From positions 186,001 to 250,000 of the forward strand of contig NZ_JALJVY010000005.1 of assembly GCF_024168485.1 (NCBI RefSeq): DNA of 64,000 bases. Direction: 5' to 3'. The notes below the pieces were generated by a model. It was not told the origin of the DNA, searched no databases, and saw only the letters and a list, made by a program, of their open reading frames with translations. This document shows, in pieces, positions 1 to 8,991 of this stretch (positions are counted from its first letter, which is position 1; the number at the start of each line of letters is the position of its first letter). Source of the DNA: Sphingobium sp. OAS761 (GTDB lineage Bacteria > Pseudomonadota > Alphaproteobacteria > Sphingomonadales > Sphingomonadaceae). Position numbers and translations under genes: made by a program.

Positions 1-1407
1 CAGTTGCCACAGCGTCGTGAAGAGATCTGCATCGAACTTGTAGCTGGTCTTGGCGGCATTGCCCACGCGGTAGAAATTATTGGCGACGCAATCGGACCCC
101 AAGGTGCGCAGGTGGGCAAAGCTGGCGGCCCAGTCCGGCAAAGCACCCCGCGGGCGCGATCCGCCTGTGTCCAGCCGGTTTCCTGGCTGAAAACATCGGA
201 CGTCATAGGCCGCGGCGGCGGCCAGATGATCCAGCCCCTTGAGCAGGTCTTGCGCCTTCGCCTCGGGGAAATGTGCCGTGCTGTAGAAGTCCAGCAGCAC
301 GGGGCTGTCGACGCCGACGGCCCGGAACATCGGGCGATACAGCCGTTCGAAACTGGAATCCTGCACCGCGAAGATGCCGTTGCTCGCGGTGGTCATCAGG
401 AAACTGGCATTGGTCTTCTTCCTGGCGATGCTTTTCTGATCCATCGACGCGGCCGAGTTGATCAGGATCATCGCACGTCTGGTGCCAATGGTGGCCGGCT
501 GAGATTCCATGACTTCAAAGGCGGTCTTGTAGCCGATATTGTCGTAGAGTCCGCCGTCCGCCAGCCGCAGATAGGACAGGCGCCGGCCCTTGCGCTTCCC
601 ATGGCAGAAGGACGCTGCGGGGATCGGACCATCGTCGTCGCACAGGGCAGTGCGGGCGAAGCTGGCATAAAAGCCGGGGACGGCCCCGCTCGACGCCGCT
701 GCATAGGCGATCGGCAGGTCCGCCAGCCTGGTGCCGGCGACGGTCAGGCGCGCCTTGCATGCGCCGAATTGCCTGACTGCATAGTGACGCAGAAAAGCAT
801 CGGTGAAGACGAAGGGCGCATGGGCCGGCAACAGCGAGGCATTGAAGAATACGCGCGGAAGGGGCTCGGTCCGTTCCGGCGCATAAATCTGTCCGAAGGT
901 GGCCGCGCCCGGTATCCCGGCCTGCATCGCCTGGGCCCAGCATGGCACGCGGCCTTCGCTCATGGCCACGAAACGGGCGCGCAGCGCGGGCATGTTCGCG
1001 GCCAGGCTGTATCCGGCGCCCCGATGGTCCGCGCGGTCGACCAGATAGGCAGCCACGGCCCAACTGCCGCCGGAATTGGTCGACAGGAAATCGATTCGGT
1101 CGAGCGCCGTCCGATGGTCTGCAAAGCCAATCGTCTGCAATTCGGCCAGAATGCCCAGGGTGAAGGCCGTGGCGCGCGCGCCGCCGCCGGACACCGAAAG
1201 GCCGATAAGGCGGGAATCGTCGAGCATCGGCTTTGCCGCCAGCCCTTTCCCCAGTTCGTCGTCGACCTTCTGCACGGTACGGAGGAAATCAGCGGCAGTG
1301 CTGTCGTATATCGGGCTGTAGGTCGGCCAGGGCAGCGACTTTATCCCCAGTTCCGCGCACCCCTGCAACAAGAGAAGGCAGGCGAACAGGATTGATACAT
1401 GCTTCAT
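1..1407 (-). CDS. Patatin/cPLA2-like phospholipase lipoprotein (partial, C-terminus beyond left edge)
   Basis: A minus-strand frame stays open from ATG at 1407 to base 1 (469 codons), so the C-terminus is missing. The N-terminus is a lipoprotein signal: K2, a hydrophobic run, then lipobox LLQGC with Cys17 as the predicted lipidated residue. The body has the hallmarks of the patatin/cytosolic PLA2 fold: an oxyanion-hole motif SVSGGGARA (about residues 71-79), a nucleophile elbow TNSGGSW (Ser112) and a DGG motif with the likely catalytic Asp284. The SGGGxRA plus SGGSW combination is closer to cPLA2/lysophospholipases than to plant patatins. I infer a membrane-anchored acyl hydrolase of the outer envelope; the substrate is unknown. 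Its promoter must lie in 1408-1545. Confidence 0.8.
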   Translation of the reverse strand, partial: MKHVSILFACLLLLQGCAELGIKSLPWPTYSPIYDSTAADFLRTVQKVDDELGKGLAAKPMLDDSRLIGLSVSGGGARATAFTLGILAELQTIGFADHRTALDRIDFLSTNSGGSWAVAAYLVDRADHRGAGYSLAANMPALRARFVAMSEGRVPCWAQAMQAGIPGAATFGQIYAPERTEPLPRVFFNASLLPAHAPFVFTDAFLRHYAVRQFGACKARLTVAGTRLADLPIAYAAASSGAVPGFYASFARTALCDDDGPIPAASFCHGKRKGRRLSYLRLADGGLYDNIGYKTAFEVMESQPATIGTRRAMILINSAASMDQKSIARKKTNASFLMTTASNGIFAVQDSSFERLYRPMFRAVGVDSPVLLDFYSTAHFPEAKAQDLLKGLDHLAAAAAYDVRCFQPGNRLDTGGSRPRGALPDWAASFAHLRTLGSDCVANNFYRVGNAAKTSYKFDADLFTTLWQL

Positions 1408-1545
1408 CGATCCCCCCTCAGGCATGATTTGGCCGTCGGGCATGGTACGCGCTCGCCACTCTAATTCAAATCAACTACCGCATGAATGGAACGGTTATGG
1501 TTCTATTCGTCCATGACTGGATGAAGGGCCGGGAAGAGTGGCCGA

Positions 1546-3009
1546 TCAGTTCCGGCCAAACCACCCCTTCATCCGGCGAAACAGGCCACGCTCGCTGATC
1601 GGCTCGAACATCTCTTCGGGTCCTTCCGGATCCAGCACTTCATGATCGGCGATATATTGCTGTACCGCGTTGAGTTCTGGGGTCTCGTATGGCCTGAGCG
1701 TTCGACCTGATTTTCGGCGCAGTTCCTCGACTGCCGCCACCAGTCCGCGCTCCCCTATGACCGCGGCCACGCGCTCCTCGGGAAGGTTGAGATGTTCGGC
1801 GATCAGGCCGTCGCGAATGGCCAGGATATGTTTGCCCTGCCCGTCATTGGCCGGCAGGGCGATGTCGATCGTCACGTCGCATTCCGTATCCAGGCGCAGC
1901 GATCGATTGTTCATGTTGGACGAGCCGACGCGGATGATCCGGTCGTCCACGATCATCACCTTCGCATGGACGTAGATCGGCGTGCCACGCTGGGTGAAGG
2001 GATGGTACAAGCGAAAACGCCCATGCGGATCGCGGGCCTTGAGCGCCTCGAACAGGCGCGCCCGCGCGGTATCCATCGCCTGCTGTTCCAGCCAGCCGTC
2101 GGCCTGCTGCGGATTGACGATGACGAATTCCGGCCCGTCGGGTTCGGCAAGCCGCAGCGCGATCGCTTCGGCAATGCGGCGCGAAGCGAAATACTGGCTT
2201 TCGGCATAGACGCATCGTTTCGCGGCCGCGATCTGGTTGAGGTAAAGCCGCTCGATCTCGACCAGTTCGTCCTGGTCGTCCATTTTCGGCGCGGTGCGGG
2301 CGATGGCCACGTCCACCTGTTCGAACTGGACAGGCAAGGTTTCGGGCCAGCAGTCGCTCACGCCTTCCACCGGTTCAAGCCGATCGCCGCCGGCGCTTGC
2401 CCAGCGCGCGCGCCCATGCTCGCCCAAAGCGACGGCCACAGGACCAGCGAGCGCCGTGGTCGCGTCGTGCCATGGACCGTAGGGCGTGCCATCGGGGTGC
2501 CGCCGTGCCGGTTCCTCGTCACGGTGATGGCGAGTATCCCAACGGTCGGCGGTCATGTCGATCCCGCCGCAGAAGGCGAAACAATCGTCGATCACGACGA
2601 TTTTCTGATGGTGCGACGCGGCGGGCGGATGATGGCTGTCCAGCTTCACGGTGATGCGCGGATGCGCCATCCATTTGAGCGTGGTGGCGAGGTTGGCCGG
2701 CCGGCTCATCGCCTTCATCGCGCCTACGTCCCAGCGCAGCAGGAAGATTTCCAGTTCCGGCGTCCGGTCCACCAGCCAGGTGATGAAGTCGCCGATCACC
2801 ACCGGCGCCCCGTCCTTCGCCTCATCTTCGCGAATCAGGCTTATGCCGGAATCGAAATCCCATCCGATCAGCATGATCCGCCGCTTCGCCTTGATCATCG
2901 CGAGGCGGACGTGCCGGAAATAGGCTTCTGCGTCGATCACGACACTGGCCCGCACGGCGCGCTCGATCCGCCAGCAATCTTCGCCAGCGACGGGTGGCGA
3001 GTCGCTCAT
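1546..3009 (-). CDS. Phospholipase D / cardiolipin synthase-like protein
   Basis: This 487-aa protein carries two HKD motifs, the signature of the phospholipase D superfamily. The first is H134-x-K136-x4-D141 in HHQKIVVIDD; the second is H348-x-K350-x4-D355 in VHAKVMIVDD, followed by GSSNMNNRS. The two lobes together form one active site that forms a phospho-histidine intermediate. I chose ATG 3009 because it overlaps the ubiA stop as ATGA; the frame is open further upstream, but that part lies inside ubiA. No signal peptide is seen. Phosphatidyl transfer or hydrolysis is the family role; whether it makes cardiolipin cannot be told from sequence. It is the second gene of an apparent ubiA operon. 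Confidence 0.9.
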   Translation of the reverse strand: MSDSPPVAGEDCWRIERAVRASVVIDAEAYFRHVRLAMIKAKRRIMLIGWDFDSGISLIREDEAKDGAPVVIGDFITWLVDRTPELEIFLLRWDVGAMKAMSRPANLATTLKWMAHPRITVKLDSHHPPAASHHQKIVVIDDCFAFCGGIDMTADRWDTRHHRDEEPARRHPDGTPYGPWHDATTALAGPVAVALGEHGRARWASAGGDRLEPVEGVSDCWPETLPVQFEQVDVAIARTAPKMDDQDELVEIERLYLNQIAAAKRCVYAESQYFASRRIAEAIALRLAEPDGPEFVIVNPQQADGWLEQQAMDTARARLFEALKARDPHGRFRLYHPFTQRGTPIYVHAKVMIVDDRIIRVGSSNMNNRSLRLDTECDVTIDIALPANDGQGKHILAIRDGLIAEHLNLPEERVAAVIGERGLVAAVEELRRKSGRTLRPYETPELNAVQQYIADHEVLDPEGPEEMFEPISERGLFRRMKGWFGRN

Positions 3010-3914
3010 GCGCTTCCCACCACGAGACAGCCGAGAAACATCAGCAGGCCGGCGAACCGGTTGGACCGGAATTTGACAAGCGGATCGAGCCCGTCCTGCC
3101 GGAGGGTCGTCACCTGCCAGGCGAGATGGCACGCCATCGGCCCCAGAGCGGCGAGCGCCAGCGCCTGCGGCCGCACATGCCAGATCGCGCCGGCCCACAG
3201 CGCCAGCGCCAACCCGTAGCAGATACCCACACCCAACCGTACATGCCGCCCCATGGACAGCGCACTCGATCCGATCCCGATCAGCGCATCATCCTCCCGA
3301 TCCTGCAACGCGTAGATGGTGTCATAGCCCACGATCCAGAAAATGGTTCCCGCATAGAGCAGCCCCGCCGGGACGGTCAGCCCCCCCATGACCTCGCTCC
3401 AGCCGACCAGCGCCGCCCAGGAAAAGACCAGGCCCAGCCACAATTGCGGCCACCCGGTTATCCGCTTCATGAAGGGATAGGCGGCCACGAGCGCCAGGCT
3501 GGCAAGCGCGACGATCTGGGCGCTCAGCCGCAATTGCAGCAGCACGCCAAGACCGATCAGGCACAACGCCAGCAGCCAGACCCAGGCAGCCTTGACGGAC
3601 AGCGCCCCGCTGGCCAGCGGACGCGCCGCCGTGCGCGCGACGCGCGCGTCCAGGTCGCGATCGACTATATCGTTGAACACGCATCCCGCGCCGCGCATGG
3701 CGACGCTGCCCAGCAGCAGCCAGCCCAGCAGCGGCCAGCGGATGAAGGCCCCGCCCGCGAGCGCCACCGCCCAGGCCCCCGGCCAGAACAGCAGCCACCA
3801 ACCGATCGGCCGGTCCAGCCGCGCCAGTTGCACCAGCATGCGCGCCGTTTCCGGCAAACGGGCCAGCAAACCGTGCGCTTCGCTGTCGGGGACGATTCCG
3901 CTCTTCACACACAC
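3006..3914 (-). CDS. ubiA: 4-hydroxybenzoate polyprenyltransferase
   Basis: UbiA attaches the polyprenyl tail to 4-hydroxybenzoate in ubiquinone synthesis and is an integral inner-membrane protein. The 302-aa product has the two Asp-rich motifs of the family: NDIVDRDLD (residues 81-89) and the later DREDDALIG, which bind the prenyl diphosphate through Mg2+. The rest is a series of hydrophobic helices, typical of the 8-9 TM fold. Length is normal. It is transcribed divergently from rsmE; the 77-bp gap (3915-3991) must hold both promoters. Its stop overlaps the start of the phospholipase D gene by 4 nt, which suggests translational coupling. Confidence 0.95.
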   Translation of the reverse strand: MCVKSGIVPDSEAHGLLARLPETARMLVQLARLDRPIGWWLLFWPGAWAVALAGGAFIRWPLLGWLLLGSVAMRGAGCVFNDIVDRDLDARVARTAARPLASGALSVKAAWVWLLALCLIGLGVLLQLRLSAQIVALASLALVAAYPFMKRITGWPQLWLGLVFSWAALVGWSEVMGGLTVPAGLLYAGTIFWIVGYDTIYALQDREDDALIGIGSSALSMGRHVRLGVGICYGLALALWAGAIWHVRPQALALAALGPMACHLAWQVTTLRQDGLDPLVKFRSNRFAGLLMFLGCLVVGSA

Positions 3915-3991
3915 TCCGTTCGGGCCAGCCTTGTCGAACCCCCGTGCTTCTCTTTAGGGAAGAAAGATTGCAGAACAAGCCGCGAGACATC

Positions 3992-4738
3992 ATGACCGCC
4001 ACGCCAGCCTGGCCGCCGCACAGTGCGCCGCGCCTTCACGTCGAAACTGCCCTGGGTGAGGGCGTGGCCGTGGCGGTGGACGGCAATCCGGCCCATTATC
4101 TGATCTCGGTCATGCGCATAAAGCCCGACGACATCGTGCTGCTGTTCGACGGCCGGTCCGGCGAATGGGCGGCGCGCGCGCGCGACATCCGCAAGCGCGA
4201 CCTGGTGCTGCAATGCGTTGCGCGGACACGGCCGCTGGAGGCGACACCCGATTTCTGGCTGTGCTGCGCGCCGATCCGCAAGGGCCGCATCGACCTGATC
4301 GCGGAAAAGGCGTGCGAGCTGGGGGTTGCGCGGCTTCAGCCCGTCCTCACGCGCCGTGCCGTCGTCGACAAGCTCAATCTGGACCGGTTGCATGCCCATC
4401 TGGTCGAAGCCGCCGAACAATGCGGCCGCACCGCGCTGCCCGACCTGTCGCCCATGGTGAAGCTGGATGCGTTGCTGCGCGACTGGCCGGACGACCGCTG
4501 GCTGTTCTTCGCCGACGAAAGCGGCGGCGCGCCCCTGGCCGAAACGCTGCCGGGCCATCCCGGCCCCGCCGGCATGCTGATCGGCCCGGAAGGCGGTTTC
4601 GATCCGGACGAACGCGCCGCCATCCGGGCACATCCGCGCGCTGTTGCGCTGTCGCTCGGTCCGCGCATCCTGCGGGCGGAAACCGCCGCCCTGGCCGCGA
4701 CGGCGGCATGGATGACCATTAATGGCGACTGGTCATAA
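3992..4738 (+). CDS. rsmE: 16S rRNA (uracil-1498-N3)-methyltransferase
   Basis: RsmE methylates N3 of U1498 in 16S rRNA using S-adenosylmethionine and belongs to the SPOUT (knotted) methyltransferases. The 248-aa product shows the family C-terminal knot motifs: GPEGGF followed by DPDERAA, and LGPRILRAETAALAA near the end. The N-terminal PUA-like region starts at PRLHVE. I chose ATG 3992 because homologues begin close to this point; a GTG at 3944 in the same frame would add 16 residues with no recognisable content. It faces ubiA divergently, and gshA follows on the same strand after 102 bp. Confidence 0.93.
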   Translation: MTATPAWPPHSAPRLHVETALGEGVAVAVDGNPAHYLISVMRIKPDDIVLLFDGRSGEWAARARDIRKRDLVLQCVARTRPLEATPDFWLCCAPIRKGRIDLIAEKACELGVARLQPVLTRRAVVDKLNLDRLHAHLVEAAEQCGRTALPDLSPMVKLDALLRDWPDDRWLFFADESGGAPLAETLPGHPGPAGMLIGPEGGFDPDERAAIRAHPRAVALSLGPRILRAETAALAATAAWMTINGDWS

Positions 4739-4794
4739 GCGTTTCATTACGCAATGGGATTGAAGCCATCATAGGCGTCGCTTATCTGGCAATC

Positions 4795-4815
4795 GCACGT
4801 CCTGATTTGACGTGC
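4795..4815. promoter_or_regulatory. Inverted repeat upstream of gshA
   Basis: GCACGTC (4795-4801) and GACGTGC (4809-4815) form a perfect 7-bp inverted repeat with a 7-nt spacer, about 25 bp before the gshA start. There is no T-tract, so it is not an intrinsic terminator for rsmE. It could be an operator or an mRNA hairpin in the gshA leader; I cannot assign a regulator. Confidence 0.35.
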
Positions 4816-4840
4816 CGAGGGGAAGGATTAAGGGCGGGGC

Positions 4841-6214
4841 ATGAGCACCAGAACCGACACCGGGGGGAATGATCCCGTCATCGAAAGCCGCGACCAGCTG
4901 ATCGCGGCTTTTGCCAAGGGCGAAAAGCCCAAGGATCGCTGGCGCATCGGCACCGAGCATGAGAAGTTCGTCTATCGCCGCGACGATCACCGCGCTCCTT
5001 CCTACGACGAACCGGGTGGCATCCACGCGCTGTTGACCGGGCTGACCCGCTACGACTGGAAACCGGTCGAGGAAAACGGCCACATCATCGCGCTGTCCGG
5101 ACGCGACGGGACGATCAGCCTGGAACCGGCGGGGCAGCTGGAACTGTCTGGCGCGCCGTTGGACAATCTGCACGAAACCTGCGCCGAAACCGGCCGGCAT
5201 CTGGAGCAGGTCAAATATGTCGGCGACCGGCTGGGCCTCGGGTTCCTGGGCTTGGGCATGTGGCCCGACAAGAGCCGCGAAGAATTGCCGGTCATGCCCA
5301 AGGGCCGCTATGCGATCATGCTGCGGCACATGCCGCGCGTGGGGTCGATGGGCCTCGACATGATGTTGCGCACCTGCACGATCCAGACCAATCTCGATTA
5401 TGCCAGCGAAGCGGACATGGCGCAGAAATTCCGCGTCAGCCTGGCCTTGCAGCCGCTTGCGACCGCGCTGTTCGCCAATTCGCCGTTCACCGACGGCAAG
5501 CCCAACGGCTATCTTTCCTATCGCAGCCATATCTGGTCCGACACCGACCCCGCGCGCACGGGAATGCTTCCCTTCGTGTTCGAGGACGGCTTCGGATATG
5601 AACGCTATGCCGACTATGCGCTGGACGTGCCGATGTATTTCGTGTTCCGCGACGGCAAATATATCGACGCAGCGGGCCAGAGCTTCCGCGATTTCCTGGA
5701 CGGGCGCCTGCCCGCCCTGCCCGGTGAAAAGCCGACGGAAAAGGATTGGGAGGATCATCTGTCCACCGCCTTCCCCGAAGTGCGGATGAAGAGCTTTCTG
5801 GAAATGCGCGGTGCCGATGGCGGTCCGTGGGGCCGGATCTGCGCGTTGCCGGCGCTGTGGGTCGGGCTGCTCTACGACCAGGGGGCGCTCGACGCGGCCT
5901 GGGACCTGGTCAAGGACTGGACCATGGACGAACGGCAGGCGCTGCGCGATTCGGTACCAAGGTTGGGCCTCGACGCGCCGATTGGCGCAGGACGCAAATT
6001 GCGCGACATCGCCGGCGAGGCGCTGGCCATCGCCCGGTCGGGCCTTGCCGCCCGCGCTCGACTCAACAGCGTGGGCGACAATGAAACCGGCTATCTCGCC
6101 GCGTTGGAAGAGGTGGTCGCATCAGGCCGCACCCATGCCGAACGGCTGCTGGAACGCTATCATGGCGAATGGCATGGCGACCTCGGCCATGTCTATGCGG
6201 AGGAAAGTTTCTAA
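4841..6214 (+). CDS. gshA: Glutamate-cysteine ligase (plant/alphaproteobacterial GCS2 type)
   Basis: This enzyme forms gamma-glutamylcysteine from glutamate and cysteine with ATP, the first step of glutathione synthesis, and is cytosolic. The 457-aa product matches the proteobacterial/plant class: an early RIGTEHEKF motif (about residues 33-41), the LEPAGQLELSGAP motif, the MLRTCTIQTNLDY block and a FSFRDF-like region further on. Length is normal for this class (about 450-460). The ATG at 4841 is preceded by a purine-rich AGGGGAAGGA stretch somewhat upstream. It converges with the membrane methyltransferase gene with only 3 bp between stop codons and no visible terminator. Confidence 0.94.
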   Translation: MSTRTDTGGNDPVIESRDQLIAAFAKGEKPKDRWRIGTEHEKFVYRRDDHRAPSYDEPGGIHALLTGLTRYDWKPVEENGHIIALSGRDGTISLEPAGQLELSGAPLDNLHETCAETGRHLEQVKYVGDRLGLGFLGLGMWPDKSREELPVMPKGRYAIMLRHMPRVGSMGLDMMLRTCTIQTNLDYASEADMAQKFRVSLALQPLATALFANSPFTDGKPNGYLSYRSHIWSDTDPARTGMLPFVFEDGFGYERYADYALDVPMYFVFRDGKYIDAAGQSFRDFLDGRLPALPGEKPTEKDWEDHLSTAFPEVRMKSFLEMRGADGGPWGRICALPALWVGLLYDQGALDAAWDLVKDWTMDERQALRDSVPRLGLDAPIGAGRKLRDIAGEALAIARSGLAARARLNSVGDNETGYLAALEEVVASGRTHAERLLERYHGEWHGDLGHVYAEESF

Positions 6215-6217
6215 AGC

Positions 6218-7525
6218 CTATTCCGCCGGCTGCATCTGCGGCGCCGACGCCGTCACGCGCTTCCTGCCGGTCAGCCAGGCAAAGAAGCGCGGCACCGGTG
6301 CATGGCGTTCCATCCAGTCGCTATAGGCGCGATAGTCGGGATCGGCGGACAAATGCTGCTCCTCCGTCCGGGCGCGCCAGTAATAGACCGCATTTGTGAG
6401 GCCCAGCATCACGCAGTTGCGGACCATGTCGGTGATGGAGCCGCTGACGGCCAGGAAGGGCAGCGAGGCGAACCACCAGAAGAGATTCTTGGCGAGATAG
6501 GCCGGATGCCGGGTCCAGCGATAGGGACCGTGGGTCAATATGCCGCGATGGGTCAGGTTGGAAAAGCGGATGCCGAACGCCACCGTCGCCCAGGCGTAGA
6601 CGCCGGTCAGCAGCACCAGCCAGCCGCCCATCGCCCATTGCAGCGCAACCGATCCCTGCGTCCAATAATCCCATTCGGCGCCGCCGGCATGATAATCGAG
6701 CGGACCGCCGCCACCCATCAGGACGAAGGGCGGGTAGCACATCAGCGCCGCCAGCCAGCCCGACAGATAGGGATTGGCGGTCCGGATATGGGAATCGAGC
6801 GGCTTGAAGGTGAGGATATAGCCGACCGTCGCCATGCAGACGTCGATCATGAACATGACCGCGATCAGGAAGCCTGCAAGCGTCACCGGATGGGCCAGCG
6901 CGTCCTCGACCCGCCAGTCGACCACGCTGGCAAAATTGCCCGGCACGATCGACACCATGAAGGCGAGGAAGAAGCCCTTGACCGCCCAGGCGCGCGCATG
7001 GTTGGCGACCTGCCGCATGTCCGGCGCTCCGGCCGCGCCGCCGATCACCCACTGGCCGAAACTGTAGGATGCATCCCTGGGATCGACCAGCCGCCGGTCG
7101 ATCCAGAGGATATAGGGAATGGATGCGACCAGCAGCCAGGGGGCAGCGCCGACGAACAGGTCCATGGAATAACGATAATTGCCGCTCCAGTACCAACGGG
7201 CGACGCAATAGAAGATCGCAATGGCAAGCCAGGTCGCCCACAGGCCGGCAATCTTGACCAGCGCAGTGTCGAACGCCTCCCGCACGGTGCGCGGCGGCAT
7301 CGCCCAGTCGATGCCGGTCGACCGCCTGCGATGCACGCGATCAACCACGAGCGACCAAAGGATCATCGGCAGGCCGCAGGCGACCACGGCGGCAAAGCCG
7401 GCATTGGGGCCGTTCATGCCATAATGGCGCGCGATCAGCGTCCATAGCGCCAGCCCGGCCAGCCCGGCCAGGCCGACACCATGGCTGACGGCGGATGGGG
7501 GGCAGGGATCGGCGGCCTTTGTCAT
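6218..7525 (-). CDS. ICMT/phospholipid methyltransferase-family integral membrane protein
   Basis: The 435-aa product is highly hydrophobic, with roughly ten or more predicted membrane segments. Near the C-terminus it has GPYRWTRHPAYLAKN, the signature of the isoprenylcysteine carboxyl methyltransferase / phospholipid methyltransferase superfamily that binds S-adenosylmethionine in the membrane. Homologues in this size class are annotated only by family. The long N-terminal membrane part (about residues 1-290) is not typical of the roughly 200-aa ICMT enzymes, so the substrate is not predictable. The downstream end abuts gshA convergently. The regulator gene upstream ends 48 bp away, so the two may be cotranscribed. 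Confidence 0.78.
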   Translation of the reverse strand: MTKAADPCPPSAVSHGVGLAGLAGLALWTLIARHYGMNGPNAGFAAVVACGLPMILWSLVVDRVHRRRSTGIDWAMPPRTVREAFDTALVKIAGLWATWLAIAIFYCVARWYWSGNYRYSMDLFVGAAPWLLVASIPYILWIDRRLVDPRDASYSFGQWVIGGAAGAPDMRQVANHARAWAVKGFFLAFMVSIVPGNFASVVDWRVEDALAHPVTLAGFLIAVMFMIDVCMATVGYILTFKPLDSHIRTANPYLSGWLAALMCYPPFVLMGGGGPLDYHAGGAEWDYWTQGSVALQWAMGGWLVLLTGVYAWATVAFGIRFSNLTHRGILTHGPYRWTRHPAYLAKNLFWWFASLPFLAVSGSITDMVRNCVMLGLTNAVYYWRARTEEQHLSADPDYRAYSDWMERHAPVPRFFAWLTGRKRVTASAPQMQPAE

Positions 7526-7573
7526 GGCGGCATGCCTAACGGAAAATGGTAAGCAAGGGGTGAAGGGGCGCGG

Positions 7574-8971
7574 TCACCCGTCGGCAAAGCCGAACGGGGC
7601 GTGCGTCCGTCGGAAATCGTCGGGCAGCACGTCGCGCCCGATCGGCGGCGCGGACCGGGCCATGCAGGCGGGTCGGTGACACAGTCGGCAGGTGACCCCG
7701 ATGGGCGTGGGATCGGACGGCGGCATGTCCTGCGTGTAGACAAGCCGGTGCGCGTGCTCCGCCGCGCAGCACAGGGCGATGGCGCGCTCCACCTTCGGCG
7801 CGTTCCAGCCGCCGCCGCCGGCCGTTACCGTGCGCGCGATCGAGAAGAAGCGTTGGCCGTCCGGCAGTTCCAGCCACTGCGTCACGACAGTGCGGGGCGT
7901 GGCGAACACGCGGTGCACCGACCAGAGCGGGCAGGAGCCGCCATGGCGCGCAAAGGGGAAACCCGCCCCGTCCAGCCGCTTGGACACGTTGCCAGCCGGA
8001 TCCACACGCAGGAAGAAGAAGGGGACCCGTTCCTGCCCCGGCTTTTGCAACGTCGTCAGCCGATGCGCGGTCTGTTCGAAACTGGTGCCGAACTGCCGGG
8101 CGATCGCCTCGACGTCATAGCGCCGCGCCTCGACCGCCTTGGCGAAGGCGGTATAGGGCATGAGGATCGCCGCCGCGCCATAGCTGGCGAGTGCACGCCG
8201 GGCGAGGCGCCGGGCGCTCTCGCCGCTGAACTGGCCGTCCTTCAGCACCGCGTCGAATCCCTTGCGCATTTCCAGATAGGCGACCTGGAGCGCCAGCTGG
8301 AATTGCGCGCTGGCCCCGTCCAGCGCGTCGTCCAGCAGCACCGCATCGCGATGCCGGTCCAGCCGCCGCATCGATCCGGCCATCACGTCCGACGGCAGCC
8401 GCCGCACGCGCAGATTGTGCCGCACCCTGAGCCAGTCGGCCAGTCCCCCCTCGGCCTCCGCCTCGATCGCAAGCTTTTCCGCCAGCTCGTCCAGCGATGG
8501 AAAGCTGTTGCGCCGCGCGGCCAGAAAGCGCCGCGATTCGGCCACCGGATCGACCACATCCGCCTGCGGCTCCAGCCCCGCGCCGCGATCCGCCAGCGCC
8601 AGATGCTCCTCGCGATAGCTGGTATAGAGTCGCAGCAACGCTTCGGTGATGCCGGGATAATTGACCGCCACGTCGCCGGTCGCGAGCGCCGGCAGGTCGA
8701 TGTCGGCGAACATCGGGTCTTTCAGCACCGCATGGAGTCGGGCCGTCTGCTCCGCGCCGCCGTCGCCCGCCACCTCGGCCATGTCCAGCTTGTAGGTGCG
8801 CGCAAGACGCAGCAGCATGTCGGCGGTCAGGGGGCGCTGGTTGCGCTCCAGCAATGCGACATAGGAAGCGCTGATCTCAAGATCGGCCGCCATGTCCGCC
8901 TGCGTCAGCCCCATTTCGCGCCGCAACCGCCGCAGGCGCGGCCCCATGTAGACCGGGCGATCCTTGGCCAT
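7574..8971 (-). CDS. XRE-family short-chain fatty acyl/glyoxylate-type regulator (DUF2083)
   Basis: The 465-aa product has an N-terminal helix-turn-helix of the Cro/C1 type (about residues 9-66; GLTQADMAADLEISASYVAL), a middle region with the ImmA/IrrE-like fold, and a C-terminal cysteine-containing DUF2083 domain (CPLW...CRLCHRPAC). This is the architecture of RamB/PrpR-type regulators that control acetate, propionate and glyoxylate genes. It is divergent from aceA, which makes isocitrate lyase its likely target. I chose ATG 8971 (MAKDRPVYMG) because homologues start here; the frame is open 28 codons further, but that part crosses the operator candidate. Confidence 0.88.
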   Translation of the reverse strand: MAKDRPVYMGPRLRRLRREMGLTQADMAADLEISASYVALLERNQRPLTADMLLRLARTYKLDMAEVAGDGGAEQTARLHAVLKDPMFADIDLPALATGDVAVNYPGITEALLRLYTSYREEHLALADRGAGLEPQADVVDPVAESRRFLAARRNSFPSLDELAEKLAIEAEAEGGLADWLRVRHNLRVRRLPSDVMAGSMRRLDRHRDAVLLDDALDGASAQFQLALQVAYLEMRKGFDAVLKDGQFSGESARRLARRALASYGAAAILMPYTAFAKAVEARRYDVEAIARQFGTSFEQTAHRLTTLQKPGQERVPFFFLRVDPAGNVSKRLDGAGFPFARHGGSCPLWSVHRVFATPRTVVTQWLELPDGQRFFSIARTVTAGGGGWNAPKVERAIALCCAAEHAHRLVYTQDMPPSDPTPIGVTCRLCHRPACMARSAPPIGRDVLPDDFRRTHAPFGFADG

Positions 8972-8991
8972 CGACTCACATCCCTGTATGT

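Noticed and set aside
4..1395. Long plus-strand open frame at the left edge
   Set aside because: It is antisense to the phospholipase lipoprotein frame, which has a signal peptide, lipobox and catalytic motifs. The plus-strand product has no recognisable domain.
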